From: Nonomuraea sp. SYSU D8015
Lineage (GTDB): Bacteria > Actinomycetota > Actinomycetes > Streptosporangiales > Streptosporangiaceae
DNA: 64,000 bases
Direction of reading: 5' to 3'
NCBI RefSeq assembly: GCF_008065375.1
Contig: NZ_VJYI01000001.1
Coordinates: forward strand, 620,001 to 684,000
Position 1 is the first letter of the stretch. Each line of letters begins with the position of its first letter. A model generated the notes under the pieces. It searched no databases and was not told where the DNA came from. It saw nothing but the letters and a program-made list of their open reading frames with translations. The translations under genes were made by a program, and so were the position numbers. Shown piece after piece: positions 18,043 through 26,201 of the stretch.

Positions 18043-18513
18043 CTACTTTTCCTCGGCTGAAGGGGATGACTCCACCAGCCTAGCCAACTCCTCTGGGGAA
18101 AGTTCTTCCAATACACCCCGATTCTCAAGGAAGAGAGCTACCGCCTCATCGCCCACTTTGCCGCGCGTGCTGACCTTGAAGCCGGACGGCAGTTTGCCTA
18201 GCTTGCCCAGGACGCGAAGGCTCTGGCGGATGGTGGCGTCGTCCCACTTGTCCTCGGTCGTGGTGGCGGTGTGGATGGTCAATTCGACCTTCGCGGCGAG
18301 GTCGCGGGCTGAGCTTCCGGTGATCATCTCTCCGATGTGCGGCTCTATGATCTTGAGAAACGCCTGCTCATGCTCGTTACAGAAGTCCATCGTGGCGACC
18401 AGGCTGAGACGAGCCGACGTTAAACGTAGAGGGTCACGGGTCTTAGGTAGGAGTCGGCCACAGATACGGCCTTCCTTCTCGTCCAGGAACCGGCAGAAGC
18501 GGCGGCGGTCCAC
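18043..18513 (-). CDS. Hypothetical phage protein with Cys/His cluster
   Basis: 156 residues from a GTG preceded by GGAGAG. The N-terminus has C-x8-C (FCRFLDEKEGRIC) and a later DFCNEHE, which could bind zinc; the C-terminus is acidic helix (LSPEELARLVESSPSAEEK). No family recognised. First gene of a two-gene leftward operon with the MazG-like protein. Two TTGACA hexamers lie about 60 and 90 bases upstream of the start. Confidence 0.6.
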   Translation of the reverse strand: MDRRRFCRFLDEKEGRICGRLLPKTRDPLRLTSARLSLVATMDFCNEHEQAFLKIIEPHIGEMITGSSARDLAAKVELTIHTATTTEDKWDDATIRQSLRVLGKLGKLPSGFKVSTRGKVGDEAVALFLENRGVLEELSPEELARLVESSPSAEEK

Positions 18514-18641
18514 GTCACTCTCCGTAGCTAACGGTGTCTGACTGTATGGGCACATCGTGCAGTATTTGGATACCGACTGTCAAACTGCTGAGCCACCAAT
18601 CAGGTGTCAAATATGAGATTAGTAAACTTTCTATAAGACAA

Positions 18642-18673
18642 AGGCCCCGCACTGGTAGATCTGTACGGGGCCT
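18642..18673. terminator. Intrinsic terminator
   Basis: Arms AGGCCCCG and CGGGGCCT around a 16-base loop, just beyond the stop of the next leftward gene. Confidence 0.7.
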
Positions 18674-18699
18674 GGCCAGGGGTTTATGGTGCTATTCGA

Positions 18700-19275
18700 T
18701 CATTCGTTCGAGTCCGATTCGGACTGGTCAAGGGGGAACGGTCCTGTCGGCTTGGCTCTGAAGAACGCTTCAATAAGCTGCTTGGCCTGACGTCGCATGA
18801 TGACACGGTGCGCCTCGCTCAGGTCGCGCCTGTTGCCCACGATGAACGTGAAGCGGTCCAAGATCGCAGCGAGGTTCCCTTTCTTGACGAGCGGCGCGCA
18901 TCGGTCGCAGGCTCCCCATCGCTCGTCATACGCCTTGCCTTCAACCTGGGGGCTGTCTTCGTCCTGCCCCTCGTAAGGGACGAAGACCACGCCTTCGGTG
19001 ACGAAGTTCCAGGAGATCCCCGTGGTCCCGCAGAAGTCGCAGACCGTGGCGGCACGGCTGGGCTTGCCAATAGTCGGCTTCGGTTCGTGATCGTCGATGT
19101 CCTTGGTGCCGACGGCATGACTGAAGACGGTGGCTCCGGCGACGTCCGTCCAGTCGAGAGGCGCTCGGCAGACGGCGCAGATGAGCGTGCCTTCCTCTGC
19201 TAGTTTCGCCGCCTCAGCCCGCTTGGCGGGGTTGCCGCTCATGCCGCGTCTCTGCTTGGCCTTCTTCTTCGTCAC
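18700..19275 (-). CDS. Zinc-ribbon hypothetical protein
   Basis: 191 residues from a GTG preceded by AGGAG. A lysine-rich N-terminus (TKKKAKQRRG) is followed by three Cys pairs: CAVC, CDFC and CDRC, the last two about 45 residues apart, suggesting zinc ribbons. An acidic C-terminus follows. No named family recognised. Nucleic-acid binding is a reasonable guess only. Confidence 0.6.
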   Translation of the reverse strand: MTKKKAKQRRGMSGNPAKRAEAAKLAEEGTLICAVCRAPLDWTDVAGATVFSHAVGTKDIDDHEPKPTIGKPSRAATVCDFCGTTGISWNFVTEGVVFVPYEGQDEDSPQVEGKAYDERWGACDRCAPLVKKGNLAAILDRFTFIVGNRRDLSEAHRVIMRRQAKQLIEAFFRAKPTGPFPLDQSESDSNE

Positions 19276-19383
19276 GTCTCTACTCCTACACCCTTGTGTC
19301 CTTGTGTGGCCGCCAACGTTGCATAGAGTTCCCCAGTTGTGCAACATTGGTTTCTCACAAGTCAGAACCATCCGGAGCACCCC

Positions 19384-19668
19384 TTGACCCGCTACCTCGT
19401 AGACCTCGAAGCCGCCGCCCATTACTCAGCGATGCCTGCCGACGGCACGGCCATCAGCTCCCCGGATTTGGGCATCGTCTACATGAATCGCCCCCTGGGC
19501 CTCATCGCCACCCTGTTCAGGGGCGACTTCCAGGACATCAAGCAGGCCGCCGACGCTGCATACGACACCTTCGTCCGCGTCCTGGAAGAGCACCTCCAGC
19601 CCGGAACTTTCGAGATCACCACAGTCAACGCCCGCAAGGCCCCCGAAGCACCGAAGGAGAAGATCTGA
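19384..19668 (+). CDS. Small acidic protein upstream of and coupled to integrase
   Basis: 94 residues from a TTG start six bases after GGAG (an in-frame ATG at 19339 is the alternative). Contains MNRPLGLIATLFRGDF and an amphipathic helix (IKQAADAAYDTFVRVLEE). Its stop overlaps the integrase ATG, so both are read from one mRNA. It could modulate integration, but there is no recognised excisionase motif. Confidence 0.58.
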   Translation: MTRYLVDLEAAAHYSAMPADGTAISSPDLGIVYMNRPLGLIATLFRGDFQDIKQAADAAYDTFVRVLEEHLQPGTFEITTVNARKAPEAPKEKI

Positions 19669-20579
19669 TGCACAACCTGCCCGCCCGCGTCGGAGCGGCG
19701 GGACCGGCCGATCCGGTCGAGAGCTACATGCGCACGCTGGCCCCCGGCAGCCGCCGCACGCAGCGTGAGTGCCTGGATCACATCGCCTCCCTCATGAAAA
19801 ATGCGAAGACGTCGGCCGACGAGGTGTCCTGGCACCTGATGCGGTATGAGCACACCTCGGAAGTCCGGGAGAGGATGTGCAAGAAGGGCTGGTCGGCCTC
19901 ATACATCAACAAGCACTTGGCAGCGCTGCGCCGGGTACTCAAGGAAGCCTGGCTGCTGCGGCTCATGAGCGCGGAGGACTACCAGGCCGCGATCAACGTC
20001 CCGGCGGTCAAGGGCACGCGCGTGCCGCGTGGTAAGCACATTCCGGCCGACGTCGTCAGCACTGCTGTGGGGGAGCTGGAGAGCGATGGCACGCACCTGG
20101 CCACTAGGAACGCCGCAATCCTTGCCCTGTTCCGATACACCGGCATGCGGCGCGCGGAGCTGGGCTGGGCTCGCGTTGAGGACTACGACCGCGAAGCAGG
20201 CGAGATCAGGGTCATCGGCAAGGGCAACCGTGAGCGCAGGATCCCGCTCGATGGGCGAGCCGTGCGCCTGCTGGAGGCATGGCTGGCGGTACGTGGCGAT
20301 GCGTCAGGACCACTGTTCATTCCCCTTGGCGGGAAGTTCGTGAGGGAGTCCACCTCGCGCGAGCGCTACCTGTGCGGGCAGGCCATCGCCGACATCGTCA
20401 AGAAGATCGACGCTACGCCGCACGATTTCCGGCGGACGTTGGTGGGTGATCTCCTGGACGCCAATGTGGACCCGGCGACGATCATGGACATCACCGGGCA
20501 CGCGAGCTACCGCGTCATGCTCGGCTACGACCGGCGCAAGGGCGCTCGCGCACGGGACGCGCTGGCGAAGCTCGCCTGA
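19668..20579 (+). CDS. int: Tyrosine site-specific recombinase (phage integrase)
   Basis: 303 residues. SAM-like N-terminal core-binding domain, then a catalytic domain with the full tyrosine-recombinase set: Arg in TGMRRAELG (about 161), Lys in VIGKGNRER (185), HDFRR (His 252, Arg 255), TGH (His 278) and the nucleophile Tyr 287 in GYDRRKG. No long N-terminal arm-binding domain is obvious. It should catalyse integration at the permease-gene attB and, with a directionality factor, excision. Preceded by GAAGGAGA and coupled to the upstream small gene. Confidence 0.9.
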   Translation: MHNLPARVGAAGPADPVESYMRTLAPGSRRTQRECLDHIASLMKNAKTSADEVSWHLMRYEHTSEVRERMCKKGWSASYINKHLAALRRVLKEAWLLRLMSAEDYQAAINVPAVKGTRVPRGKHIPADVVSTAVGELESDGTHLATRNAAILALFRYTGMRRAELGWARVEDYDREAGEIRVIGKGNRERRIPLDGRAVRLLEAWLAVRGDASGPLFIPLGGKFVRESTSRERYLCGQAIADIVKKIDATPHDFRRTLVGDLLDANVDPATIMDITGHASYRVMLGYDRRKGARARDALAKLA

Positions 20580-20963
20580 TCAGGCGTCCTGCTGTGAGGG
20601 CTTGCGCGGTTTCTTCGGGGGACGGGTACGATCCATCGGCCGCTCGCCTGTCGTGATCTCCCGGTAGCGGGCATACACCCCAGCCTTGGACATTCCCACT
20701 TCCCTCGCGATATCCGCGAAGGACAGGTTGTGATCGTCGCGCAGTTCTAGGATGACCTCGTCCCGGACGTCTTCGTTTCTCGGAGCGCCTTGCGGGCGTA
20801 GGTCCTTGAATCCGGTGTTGACGAGGTAGTAGCGGACGGTGGACTCGTGGACGCCCATCGCCTCGGCGACGGCGTCGAGAGACTTCTTCTCCTTGTAGAT
20901 CTTGGCAGCCTCGCGTCCCTTGGCCGCTATGGGATCTTCGGCCGTCTCCTCTACCTCACTCAT
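20580..20963 (-). CDS. Double helix-turn-helix DNA-binding protein
   Basis: 127 residues with two HTH units: SLDAVAEAMGVHESTVRYYL (residues about 29-48) and LSFADIAREVGMSKAGVYARY (about 80-100), joined by a charged linker and ending in a Lys/Pro/Arg tail. Its stop abuts the integrase stop. Position beside int suggests a regulator or directionality factor for integration/excision; this is inference. ATG follows GGAGGCGCAGG. Confidence 0.65.
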   Translation of the reverse strand: MSEVEETAEDPIAAKGREAAKIYKEKKSLDAVAEAMGVHESTVRYYLVNTGFKDLRPQGAPRNEDVRDEVILELRDDHNLSFADIAREVGMSKAGVYARYREITTGERPMDRTRPPKKPRKPSQQDA

Positions 20964-21100
20964 CCTGCGCCTCCGGCCCGATTTTCGTTGGTCCTACTCT
21001 AGCTGGGAGCGCCGGATGCGTCAGTTTGTAGATCGCGGGTTCGGCGTGCGATAGTGGCTCCGGAAGGTGCCCGCTGCATCTTTCTGTGTGTTTGGCATAT

Positions 21101-21131
21101 GAAGCCTCGGTCTTGCACGGGCCGGGGCTTC
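21101..21131. terminator. Terminator-like hairpin
   Basis: GAAGCCTCGG pairs with CCGGGGCTTC (one G-T pair) just after the lipoprotein gene stop. About 10 bases further on the minus strand there is a stray copy of the phage start-associated motif (CACACAGAAAGA, 21080-21091). Confidence 0.65.
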
Positions 21132-21138
21132 TGCCATG

Positions 21139-21579
21139 TCAGGCCCCGATCTCTTTGGCGTCAGGGAACATGCGCAGGATCCCCACGCCGGTCGTCCGGT
21201 CGGCCGACGCATCGAGCACCCACGTGTCCTTGGTCAGGACGTAGGGCCACTTCGTCTCCTGGCGCAACTCCTCATACAGTCGCTCGGCCGCCGCTCGGGC
21301 CGCCGCCTCGTCGGCGTAGGCAGTGACGTACAGCGGATTGCCGAGAAGCTCGCAATGGGCCGCATCGAGCACCCCAGCTCCTTCCGGCTCGGCGGCCTCG
21401 CATCCGATACCGGCTGCTTCGAGCTTGCGGGCCAGGTCGCGGGCGGCGGTCGAGGTGGCAGCGGTCGCGCTGGCGGGATCTGAAGGAGCTGCCTGCGGGG
21501 ACGGCGATGAGGAGAAGATGCCGCAGCCTAGAACGGTCCAGAGAGGGACCAGGAGGGCGGCCAGTCGTAACGCTCGCAT
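21139..21579 (-). CDS. Prophage-encoded lipoprotein
   Basis: 146 residues with a type II signal peptide: MRALRLAALLVPLWTVLGC, lipobox LGC at residues 17-19, then an Ala/Ser/Thr-rich spacer and a small globular domain with two further Cys (GIGCEAAE, AAHCELLG). Surface lipoproteins expressed by prophages often block superinfection; that role is possible but not shown. Lone gene between int region and lsr2. Confidence 0.68.
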   Translation of the reverse strand: MRALRLAALLVPLWTVLGCGIFSSSPSPQAAPSDPASATAATSTAARDLARKLEAAGIGCEAAEPEGAGVLDAAHCELLGNPLYVTAYADEAAARAAAERLYEELRQETKWPYVLTKDTWVLDASADRTTGVGILRMFPDAKEIGA

Positions 21580-21727
21580 GCCCGGCAGGGTACCGCACAG
21601 CCAAATGCGTGAGAGATTCCCCGATTTTCTGCTACTCAGTGTGCCATTCCATTTGCATTATCGAATGCTAGTGACTAGGTTTGGACTTAGAAAGTCCGAA
21701 ACACACACAGAGTTCAGCGGAGTACCA

Positions 21728-22054
21728 GTGGCAAAGAGGATTGTAGAGACCCTGATCGACGACCTCGACGGAGGTGAGGCTTCGGAGAGCGTCGGCTTCG
21801 CTATTGACGGCGCGTCCTATGAGATGGACCTGTCCGACACCAACGCGAAGAAGCTGCGCGATGCGCTCGCGCCTTTCGTGGAGAACGCCCGCCGCGTCTC
21901 CGGTGCTCATGTGCGCCGCCGTCGCTCCAGCTCTGCCCTGAGCAGGGAGAAGTCCAGGGATATCCGGGAGTGGGCCAAGGCCCAGGGCATCCCCGTCAGC
22001 GAGCGCGGCCGGATCGCATCCACCATCGTGGAGAAGTACGAGGCCGCTCACTAA
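21728..22054 (+). CDS. lsr2: Lsr2-family nucleoid protein
   Basis: 108 residues: N-terminal dimerisation strand region (VETLIDDLDGGEASESVGFAIDGASYEMDLS) and C-terminal DNA-binding domain with the RGR-like loop as ERGRIASTIVEKYE. This is the actinobacterial H-NS analogue that silences AT-rich DNA through minor-groove binding. The host should have its own copy, so a phage Lsr2 may silence phage genes, antagonise host Lsr2 or control lysogeny. GTG start follows GCGGAGT; the leader has CACACACAGAG, close to the phage start-associated motif. Confidence 0.88.
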   Translation: MAKRIVETLIDDLDGGEASESVGFAIDGASYEMDLSDTNAKKLRDALAPFVENARRVSGAHVRRRRSSSALSREKSRDIREWAKAQGIPVSERGRIASTIVEKYEAAH

Positions 22055-22064
22055 GTAGCACGCC

Positions 22065-22098
22065 AAAGCCCCCGACTCTACAAAGGAGCGGGGGCTTT
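22065..22098. terminator. Strong terminator after lsr2
   Basis: AAAGCCCCCG and CGGGGGCTTT arms around a 14-base loop, between convergent genes. Confidence 0.85.
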
Positions 22099-22105
22099 AT
22101 GCGTT

Positions 22106-22609
22106 TCAAGCAGCGGTCGGATTTTCGCCAGCGGGACGGTCCATCCATTGAGCTGCCCAGCACTGCGAAAATGCGTCGTCGGCGGGCGCGGCTTGCGGAG
22201 GAACCGGCGTCAGGTCAGGGTGGACTGCTACTTCCGGCGCGGGGAGATCGCGTAGGCTGCCGAGAGCGACGCGCACGATGGACAGATGCATCGTCGGTGC
22301 GAATCTCGCCTCGTCGATGGTGTTCTTAACCACTTCGAGTACCTCTGCCGTCGAAACGTCCCCCGAATCCGTTCCCGGTGCCAGGACGACCGCCGGATTG
22401 CTCGCTGCCCAGTGGGCCAAGCTCTCACGGAGGCGGTCGAGTACCTGGAAGATCTCGCCCTTGCAGGCTTGCATGCCGGTAATCACGGAAAACCATTCAC
22501 GCGCTCGTGCCTGGCTGCTCTCCATCGCGTCCAGGAGCATGGCTGCCTGGCGCAGGGATCGAGTCGCATCTTCCAGCGACTCCACGACGCGCGATAGGTC
22601 GTTGATCAC
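22106..22609 (-). CDS. Hypothetical helical protein
   Basis: 167 residues from a GTG preceded by GGTGGAGA. The first 75 residues are predicted amphipathic helix (VVESLEDATRSLRQAAMLLDAMESS), the C-terminus is Pro/Ala-rich. No family recognised. Confidence 0.5.
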   Translation of the reverse strand: MINDLSRVVESLEDATRSLRQAAMLLDAMESSQARAREWFSVITGMQACKGEIFQVLDRLRESLAHWAASNPAVVLAPGTDSGDVSTAEVLEVVKNTIDEARFAPTMHLSIVRVALGSLRDLPAPEVAVHPDLTPVPPQAAPADDAFSQCWAAQWMDRPAGENPTAA

Positions 22610-22676
22610 TTATCTCCACCCTCTGATTGCTATGTGGGATTAGCGGCCCGCTCCCCACGGCGGTCCGCGTGGCGCA

Positions 22677-22699
22677 CGGCAGCATCCCCTTGGCTGCCG
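22677..22699. terminator. Terminator-like hairpin
   Basis: CGGCAGC and GCTGCCG arms around nine bases, 20 bases after the small secreted-protein gene on the minus strand. Confidence 0.55.
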
Positions 22700-22718
22700 C
22701 GCCTTTATGGCAACGGCG

Positions 22719-22901
22719 TCACCAGCCGATTGCGCCCATCTGCTGTGCGGAGACGGGCTCGCGAGACGGCGACGCGGAAGTGTCGGTGTCCGCAACTAGG
22801 GTCTGCTCCTGGGTAAGCGGCTCGTCCTCGGCCAGAGCGGCGGCCGGAGTGAGGAGGAACAGGATCGCTGCGGCAGCGGTGCCAGCGGCACGCTTGAACA
22901 T
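22719..22901 (-). CDS. Small secreted protein
   Basis: 60 residues. Signal peptide FKRAAGTAAAAILFLLTPAAALA cleaves before EDEP, leaving a mature acidic peptide of about 36 residues. ATG follows AGGATAA. No cysteines and no recognised motif. A prophage-made exported peptide could act at the envelope. Confidence 0.6.
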   Translation of the reverse strand: MFKRAAGTAAAAILFLLTPAAALAEDEPLTQEQTLVADTDTSASPSREPVSAQQMGAIGW

Positions 22902-23203
22902 GTGAGTTATCCTGGGGTTTCGTGTTTACCGTGTGGCAAACAGGGTGAAAGACCACCTGCGGGTGGTGCATGGAATATGTAACCGGTGGGCTGGTTGTGA
23001 CGTCTAGGGGTTTGGGTGTCGGAGGTGGACATTGTCCTAACTCCGCCACATCGCGCCGTTACGTACTTGAGACGTTCTTTGGATCGTTCTTAGACCCTTC
23101 GTCCACTGCACAACCATTTTTGACCTGATCTACCCATCAAGGAGATCTGGAGTTATGCTGCTTACCCGCGTGACATGACAAGGAGTAACGAAACGGGTGC
23201 AGA

Positions 23204-24178
23204 ATGCAGCAGGTTCTCGGCTTGTCTCCAGCGGAGCGGCAAGTCCTTACGTACCTCATCGCTCACGGCTACGACCGGGAGGAGCTGGAGACACAGTTCG
23301 GTGAAGACGTCCACAGGATCATCGAGTCCCTACGCGACCAACGCGCCGTTTACGGCGATCCCCCGACTCCCGTACAGCCATCGCTCGTGTTCGGGCGCAA
23401 GCTTCTGGAGGAAACCTCCGTCATCGTGCAAAGCCAGGAAATGCTGGCTGACCTGGAGCGGCTCTTCCAGCTCCACTCCTTCCAGCACCAGGCCACGCAA
23501 CCCTTCGAGCTGCTGTCCACCGCTGAGCAGGTGGGCACATACTTCGAGGCCGTCTACGACACGGCGCAGGTAGAGGTGGTCAACTTCTCCACCAGCCCGT
23601 ACATCGTCACGTCCCAACGGGACAACCCCAGCCAGCGCCGGGCGGCCAACCGTGGCGTCCGGACCCGCATCATTGCCGAAGCGGCGGTGCTCGCCGAAGA
23701 CAGCGGGCAATACGGCCTGCGGCATGCCCTCACGACCGGAGACGAAGTGCGTGCGGTGGACTCACTTCCCATGAAGCTCCTGGTCGCTGACCGATCTATC
23801 GGCATGATCCCGCTTCACCAGCCGGGACACCCTGACGTCGGCGCTGTGCTTCTCCTGCGCGGGAGTAACCTCCTCGAAGCAGTGGTATGCATGTTCGAGT
23901 ACTACTGGGAACGCGCGATACCCCTCTATGTGGGCGAAGATGAAGTCGTCATCCGCTCCAGCAGCAGATATCGGCTGTCCCAACGGGATCGGGTCATCCT
24001 CGGGGCACTCCTGCGCGGCGCGTCTGATCAGACCATCGCCACCACCCTGGGCGTCAGCGTGCGGACCGTCCAGCGCGACATATCCGATCTGATGTCCATG
24101 GCCGGTGTCACGACGCGCATGCAGCTCGGCTACCTGGCACACATGCACGGGTGGGTGAACGATGTCCCACTTCGCTAA
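23204..24178 (+). CDS. TrmB/LuxR-like transcriptional regulator
   Basis: 324 residues: N-terminal winged-helix-like segment (LSPAERQVLTYLIAHGYDREELETQFG), a central TrmB/PLD-like sensor domain (TYFEAVYDTAQVEVVNFSTSP...RGVRTRIIAE), and a C-terminal LuxR-type HTH (LSQRDRVILGALLRGASDQTIATTLGVSVRTVQRDISDLM). Only the ATG at 23204 is possible because a stop lies 15 bases upstream in frame. Such regulators are common in Streptomyces relatives. Ligand unknown. A 6-bp palindrome CCGTAA-N4-TTACGG follows the gene at 24195-24210. Confidence 0.72.
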   Translation: MQQVLGLSPAERQVLTYLIAHGYDREELETQFGEDVHRIIESLRDQRAVYGDPPTPVQPSLVFGRKLLEETSVIVQSQEMLADLERLFQLHSFQHQATQPFELLSTAEQVGTYFEAVYDTAQVEVVNFSTSPYIVTSQRDNPSQRRAANRGVRTRIIAEAAVLAEDSGQYGLRHALTTGDEVRAVDSLPMKLLVADRSIGMIPLHQPGHPDVGAVLLLRGSNLLEAVVCMFEYYWERAIPLYVGEDEVVIRSSSRYRLSQRDRVILGALLRGASDQTIATTLGVSVRTVQRDISDLMSMAGVTTRMQLGYLAHMHGWVNDVPLR

Positions 24179-24179
24179 G

Positions 24180-24790
24180 TTCTTTCGCATTTGTCCGTAA
24201 ACGCTTACGGTGTCTGGATCGGCTCCGGTGCCGAGGGAGGGAGCCGGAGGGAGGGGAGGCCCCGCCCCTGCTCGGGAGACACAATGATCCACCAGGTGGG
24301 AGGTGGACCGTCTCACGAGCAGAGGGGGCTTTCCGTCTCCGTACGCCGTCGGTCGGTCGCGTCGGTCAGGTATGGCTAGCCAGGACGGGCGTTACTCCGT
24401 CCCCAGGGCGGGATGTGCTACGAGGTCTAGCTTCCGGCCCGAATCCCCGTAGGGTCGGTCGTCGTCCGAGAAGTGGCGCTCTGCGCGCCCCAGCCTGAGC
24501 CTGCCGTGTTCCGATCCCCACCTCACGGAGTACGCCACACGCTGGGTCCGTGCCGGAACGGTGGCCTTCGTCGCGTGACGCGTTGGGGACCAATGACTGG
24601 TCGCCTGTAGCTTCAATCCCCTCTGGCCTGCTCGGCCTCTCACTACAACCGGTGGGTGAGCCGGTGGGAGGTACTCTTTCCGCCTCGTGCCTCCATGGCG
24701 GGCCGCCTGCCCTTGGGCAGCGCGGAGCGGGGGCTTCTGGTGCCCGCTGAACCTTGGGGGTTGTTCGACAGGCAAGATCCTAGACCCATC
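24180..24790. ncRNA. Highly structured non-coding region, candidate large RNA
   Basis: A 610-base gap without a convincing gene. It folds locally many times: a long helix formed by GCCCCTGCTCGGGAGAC (24262-) with GTCTCACGAGCAGAGGGGGC (to about 24330) capped by TCCACC/GGTGGA; GGACGG-N8-CCGTCC near 24384-24403; GGCGC/CGCGCC near 24475; GACCA/TGGTC near 24590; CTGCCC/GGGCAG near 24708; and a repeated CCGGTGGG near 24649. Strand and ends are not defined. It ends at the double operator. A giant phage-associated RNA such as the GOLLD or ROOL type is one possibility to test. Confidence 0.4.
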
Positions 24791-24826
24791 CATCCCGGTT
24801 CGGTAGACGTCTACCAAACTGGGATG
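24791..24826. promoter_or_regulatory. Face-to-face double copy of the 16-bp phage motif
   Basis: A 36-bp palindrome: minus-strand copy at 24791-24808 (GTCTACCGAACCGGGATG read on minus) and plus-strand copy at 24809-24826 (GTCTACCAAACTGGGATG). This is the only place where two copies are joined back to back, which suggests a dimeric or cooperative binding site. Confidence 0.72.
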
Positions 24827-24843
24827 AAAAGATTTCGCGATCG

Positions 24844-25047
24844 TCAGCCGCTCTCGCCCGCGCGCTGCGCGTCCAGCTCGGCCTGCTTCTGGCGGCGCGA
24901 GGGGTGGATCTTCTCCCGGATCACCACGCGGTAGCGCGTACGCTGCTTGCACGGCTGGTCCTTGACGGCCCCGCACTTGGGCTCAGGGCACATGACCTCG
25001 GCGCGCTCGTATCGAGCCGCCTGGTTCTTGACCCTGATCGTTCCCAT
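24844..25047 (-). CDS. Small zinc-finger phage protein
   Basis: 67 residues. Motif C-P-x-x-x-C-x6-PC followed by R-x-x-I-R-E-K-x-HPSR gives a CCCH-type zinc finger seen in many actinophage small proteins. Function unknown, nucleic-acid binding likely. Confidence 0.62.
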   Translation of the reverse strand: MGTIRVKNQAARYERAEVMCPEPKCGAVKDQPCKQRTRYRVVIREKIHPSRRQKQAELDAQRAGESG

Positions 25048-25097
25048 GCGGGCCAGTCTACCGTCACTGGCGACGATCAGTCAGCGCCGATTTTCCT

Positions 25098-25445
25098 TCA
25101 TGCCGAGATCGCCTTGCCGTCGATCAGGATGGGCTTGCGGTCGGCCAGCATGCCGATCAGCCGGTCCACCCGGCCGCGCTCGGCCTCGTAGTCCTTGCGG
25201 AGCTGGCGGGCGTCGCTCGTGCCGCCGTAGACCTCGTACAGGGCGTCCAGAAGAGAGTGCGCGGCCTGGACCGGAAGAGCGAACGACGGGTACGACTCCG
25301 CCGCCTCATCGATGTCTTCCCAGCGGTACACGTCCGGCGGTTCGACCATTCGGAGAATCTTGGTCGGGCCGTTGTCGTCCTGCTGGACGATGTAGAACCG
25401 CGTCTCGCGACCAAAGTCGTGATCCCGTACATACGCCTTAATCAT
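25098..25445 (-). CDS. Hypothetical phage protein
   Basis: 115 residues from the ATG at 25445. N-terminal beta-rich part (MIKAYVRDHDFGRETRFYIVQQDDNGPTKIL in pattern) and a C-terminal helix pair (LRKDYEAERGRVDRLIGMLADRK). No family recognised. Confidence 0.58.
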   Translation of the reverse strand: MIKAYVRDHDFGRETRFYIVQQDDNGPTKILRMVEPPDVYRWEDIDEAAESYPSFALPVQAAHSLLDALYEVYGGTSDARQLRKDYEAERGRVDRLIGMLADRKPILIDGKAISA

Positions 25446-25512
25446 GCCGAATCCGTTCAAAAGGGGACGAATAGCTCGACCCTATACATGATCCGGCTGG
25501 CGTTTGTAATGC

Positions 25513-25785
25513 CTACTTGGCGGCGTCCTTCTCGGCCCGCCTCTTGGCCAGCTCCTCCTCAGTCATCACGAAAGATCCCAAATTCGGCACGGTGTAGATG
25601 AGATCCCGCCGCTGCAACAAGGCGATCGTCTTGTAGACGGTGTTCTTGGCGATCCCGAATTCCTGCTGCATCTGGGTGACGCTGGGGATCGGCTGCCCCG
25701 GCTGGTAGGTGCCCTTCTTGATGCGCTCCTCCAGGATGACAGCCACCTGCTCATAGCGCGTCTGATCCGGCCGAAATTCGATCAC
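25513..25785 (-). CDS. GntR-family winged-helix protein (DNA-binding domain only)
   Basis: 90 residues comprising just a GntR HTH: YEQVAVILEERIKKGTYQPGQPIPSV...EFGIAKNTVYKTIALLQRRDLI, then a charged tail (EEELAKRRAEKDAAK). It lacks an effector domain. GTG start. A 10-bp-arm palindrome 48 bases upstream (25833-25860) is a likely operator. Confidence 0.7.
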   Translation of the reverse strand: MIEFRPDQTRYEQVAVILEERIKKGTYQPGQPIPSVTQMQQEFGIAKNTVYKTIALLQRRDLIYTVPNLGSFVMTEEELAKRRAEKDAAK

Positions 25786-25832
25786 GAGCCCGACGATAGG
25801 AGCCTCCGCCAGCGCTCCGGCGCGCGAGAGCG

Positions 25833-25860
25833 CCTATGCCAGCCCATGAGCTGGCATAGG
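25833..25860. promoter_or_regulatory. Palindromic operator between divergent genes
   Basis: CCTATGCCAG and CTGGCATAGG separated by eight bases, between the leftward GntR-like gene and the next rightward gene. The half-site contains CTGGCA, also the core of the repeats upstream of the XRE regulator at 28 kb. Confidence 0.65.
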
Positions 25861-25901
25861 TTGCACTAGTACGGTGTAGGCCGGTGACTATGCTGAGCAA
25901 C

Positions 25902-26201
25902 ATGAGCGCTGCTTCCGTACCTCTGCCCGAGATTCAGAGCTACACCGTTGAAGTCGATGGAGACGAGCTGGTTGCTCGCTACCGGGGCAACCCCCCGGTG
26001 CGCAGATGGATGATCGACATGGGGTGCCGAAGAACCGTCCGAGCCAAGACGCCGACAGAACTCATGGCTGATGCCGTGCGCAACCGCATCAAGATTTGGC
26101 GCGTGAGCACGTCCGCCGCCTATAGGCGAGTCTGCACTGTCAAGCACGCGAAGCGCGGTTGGAAGGCAGAGTGGTCCTGGGTGCCGGGGCGTGCGACATG
26201 A
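25902..26201 (+). CDS. Hypothetical phage protein
   Basis: 99 residues (upstream in-frame starts at 25884 and 25890 are alternatives). Beta-rich start (YTVEVDGDELVARYRGN), basic C-terminus with RVSTSAAYRRVCTVKHAKRGW. Overlaps the next gene by four bases. Confidence 0.52.
   Translation: MSAASVPLPEIQSYTVEVDGDELVARYRGNPPVRRWMIDMGCRRTVRAKTPTELMADAVRNRIKIWRVSTSAAYRRVCTVKHAKRGWKAEWSWVPGRAT

Noticed and set aside
18676-18730. Possible tRNA because of a GTTCGAGTCC string
   Set aside because: No acceptor, D or anticodon arms can be formed; the string lies in the 3' end of a coding region.
24755-24785. TTCGACAGG string resembling a tmRNA 5' domain
   Set aside because: No tRNA-like 3' half, tag reading frame or acceptor stem nearby.
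24392-24976. 194-residue minus-strand frame in the structured 24-kb gap
   Set aside because: Arg/Pro/Gly-rich, no folded-protein pattern, overlaps the zinc-finger gene; the hairpins explain the region better.
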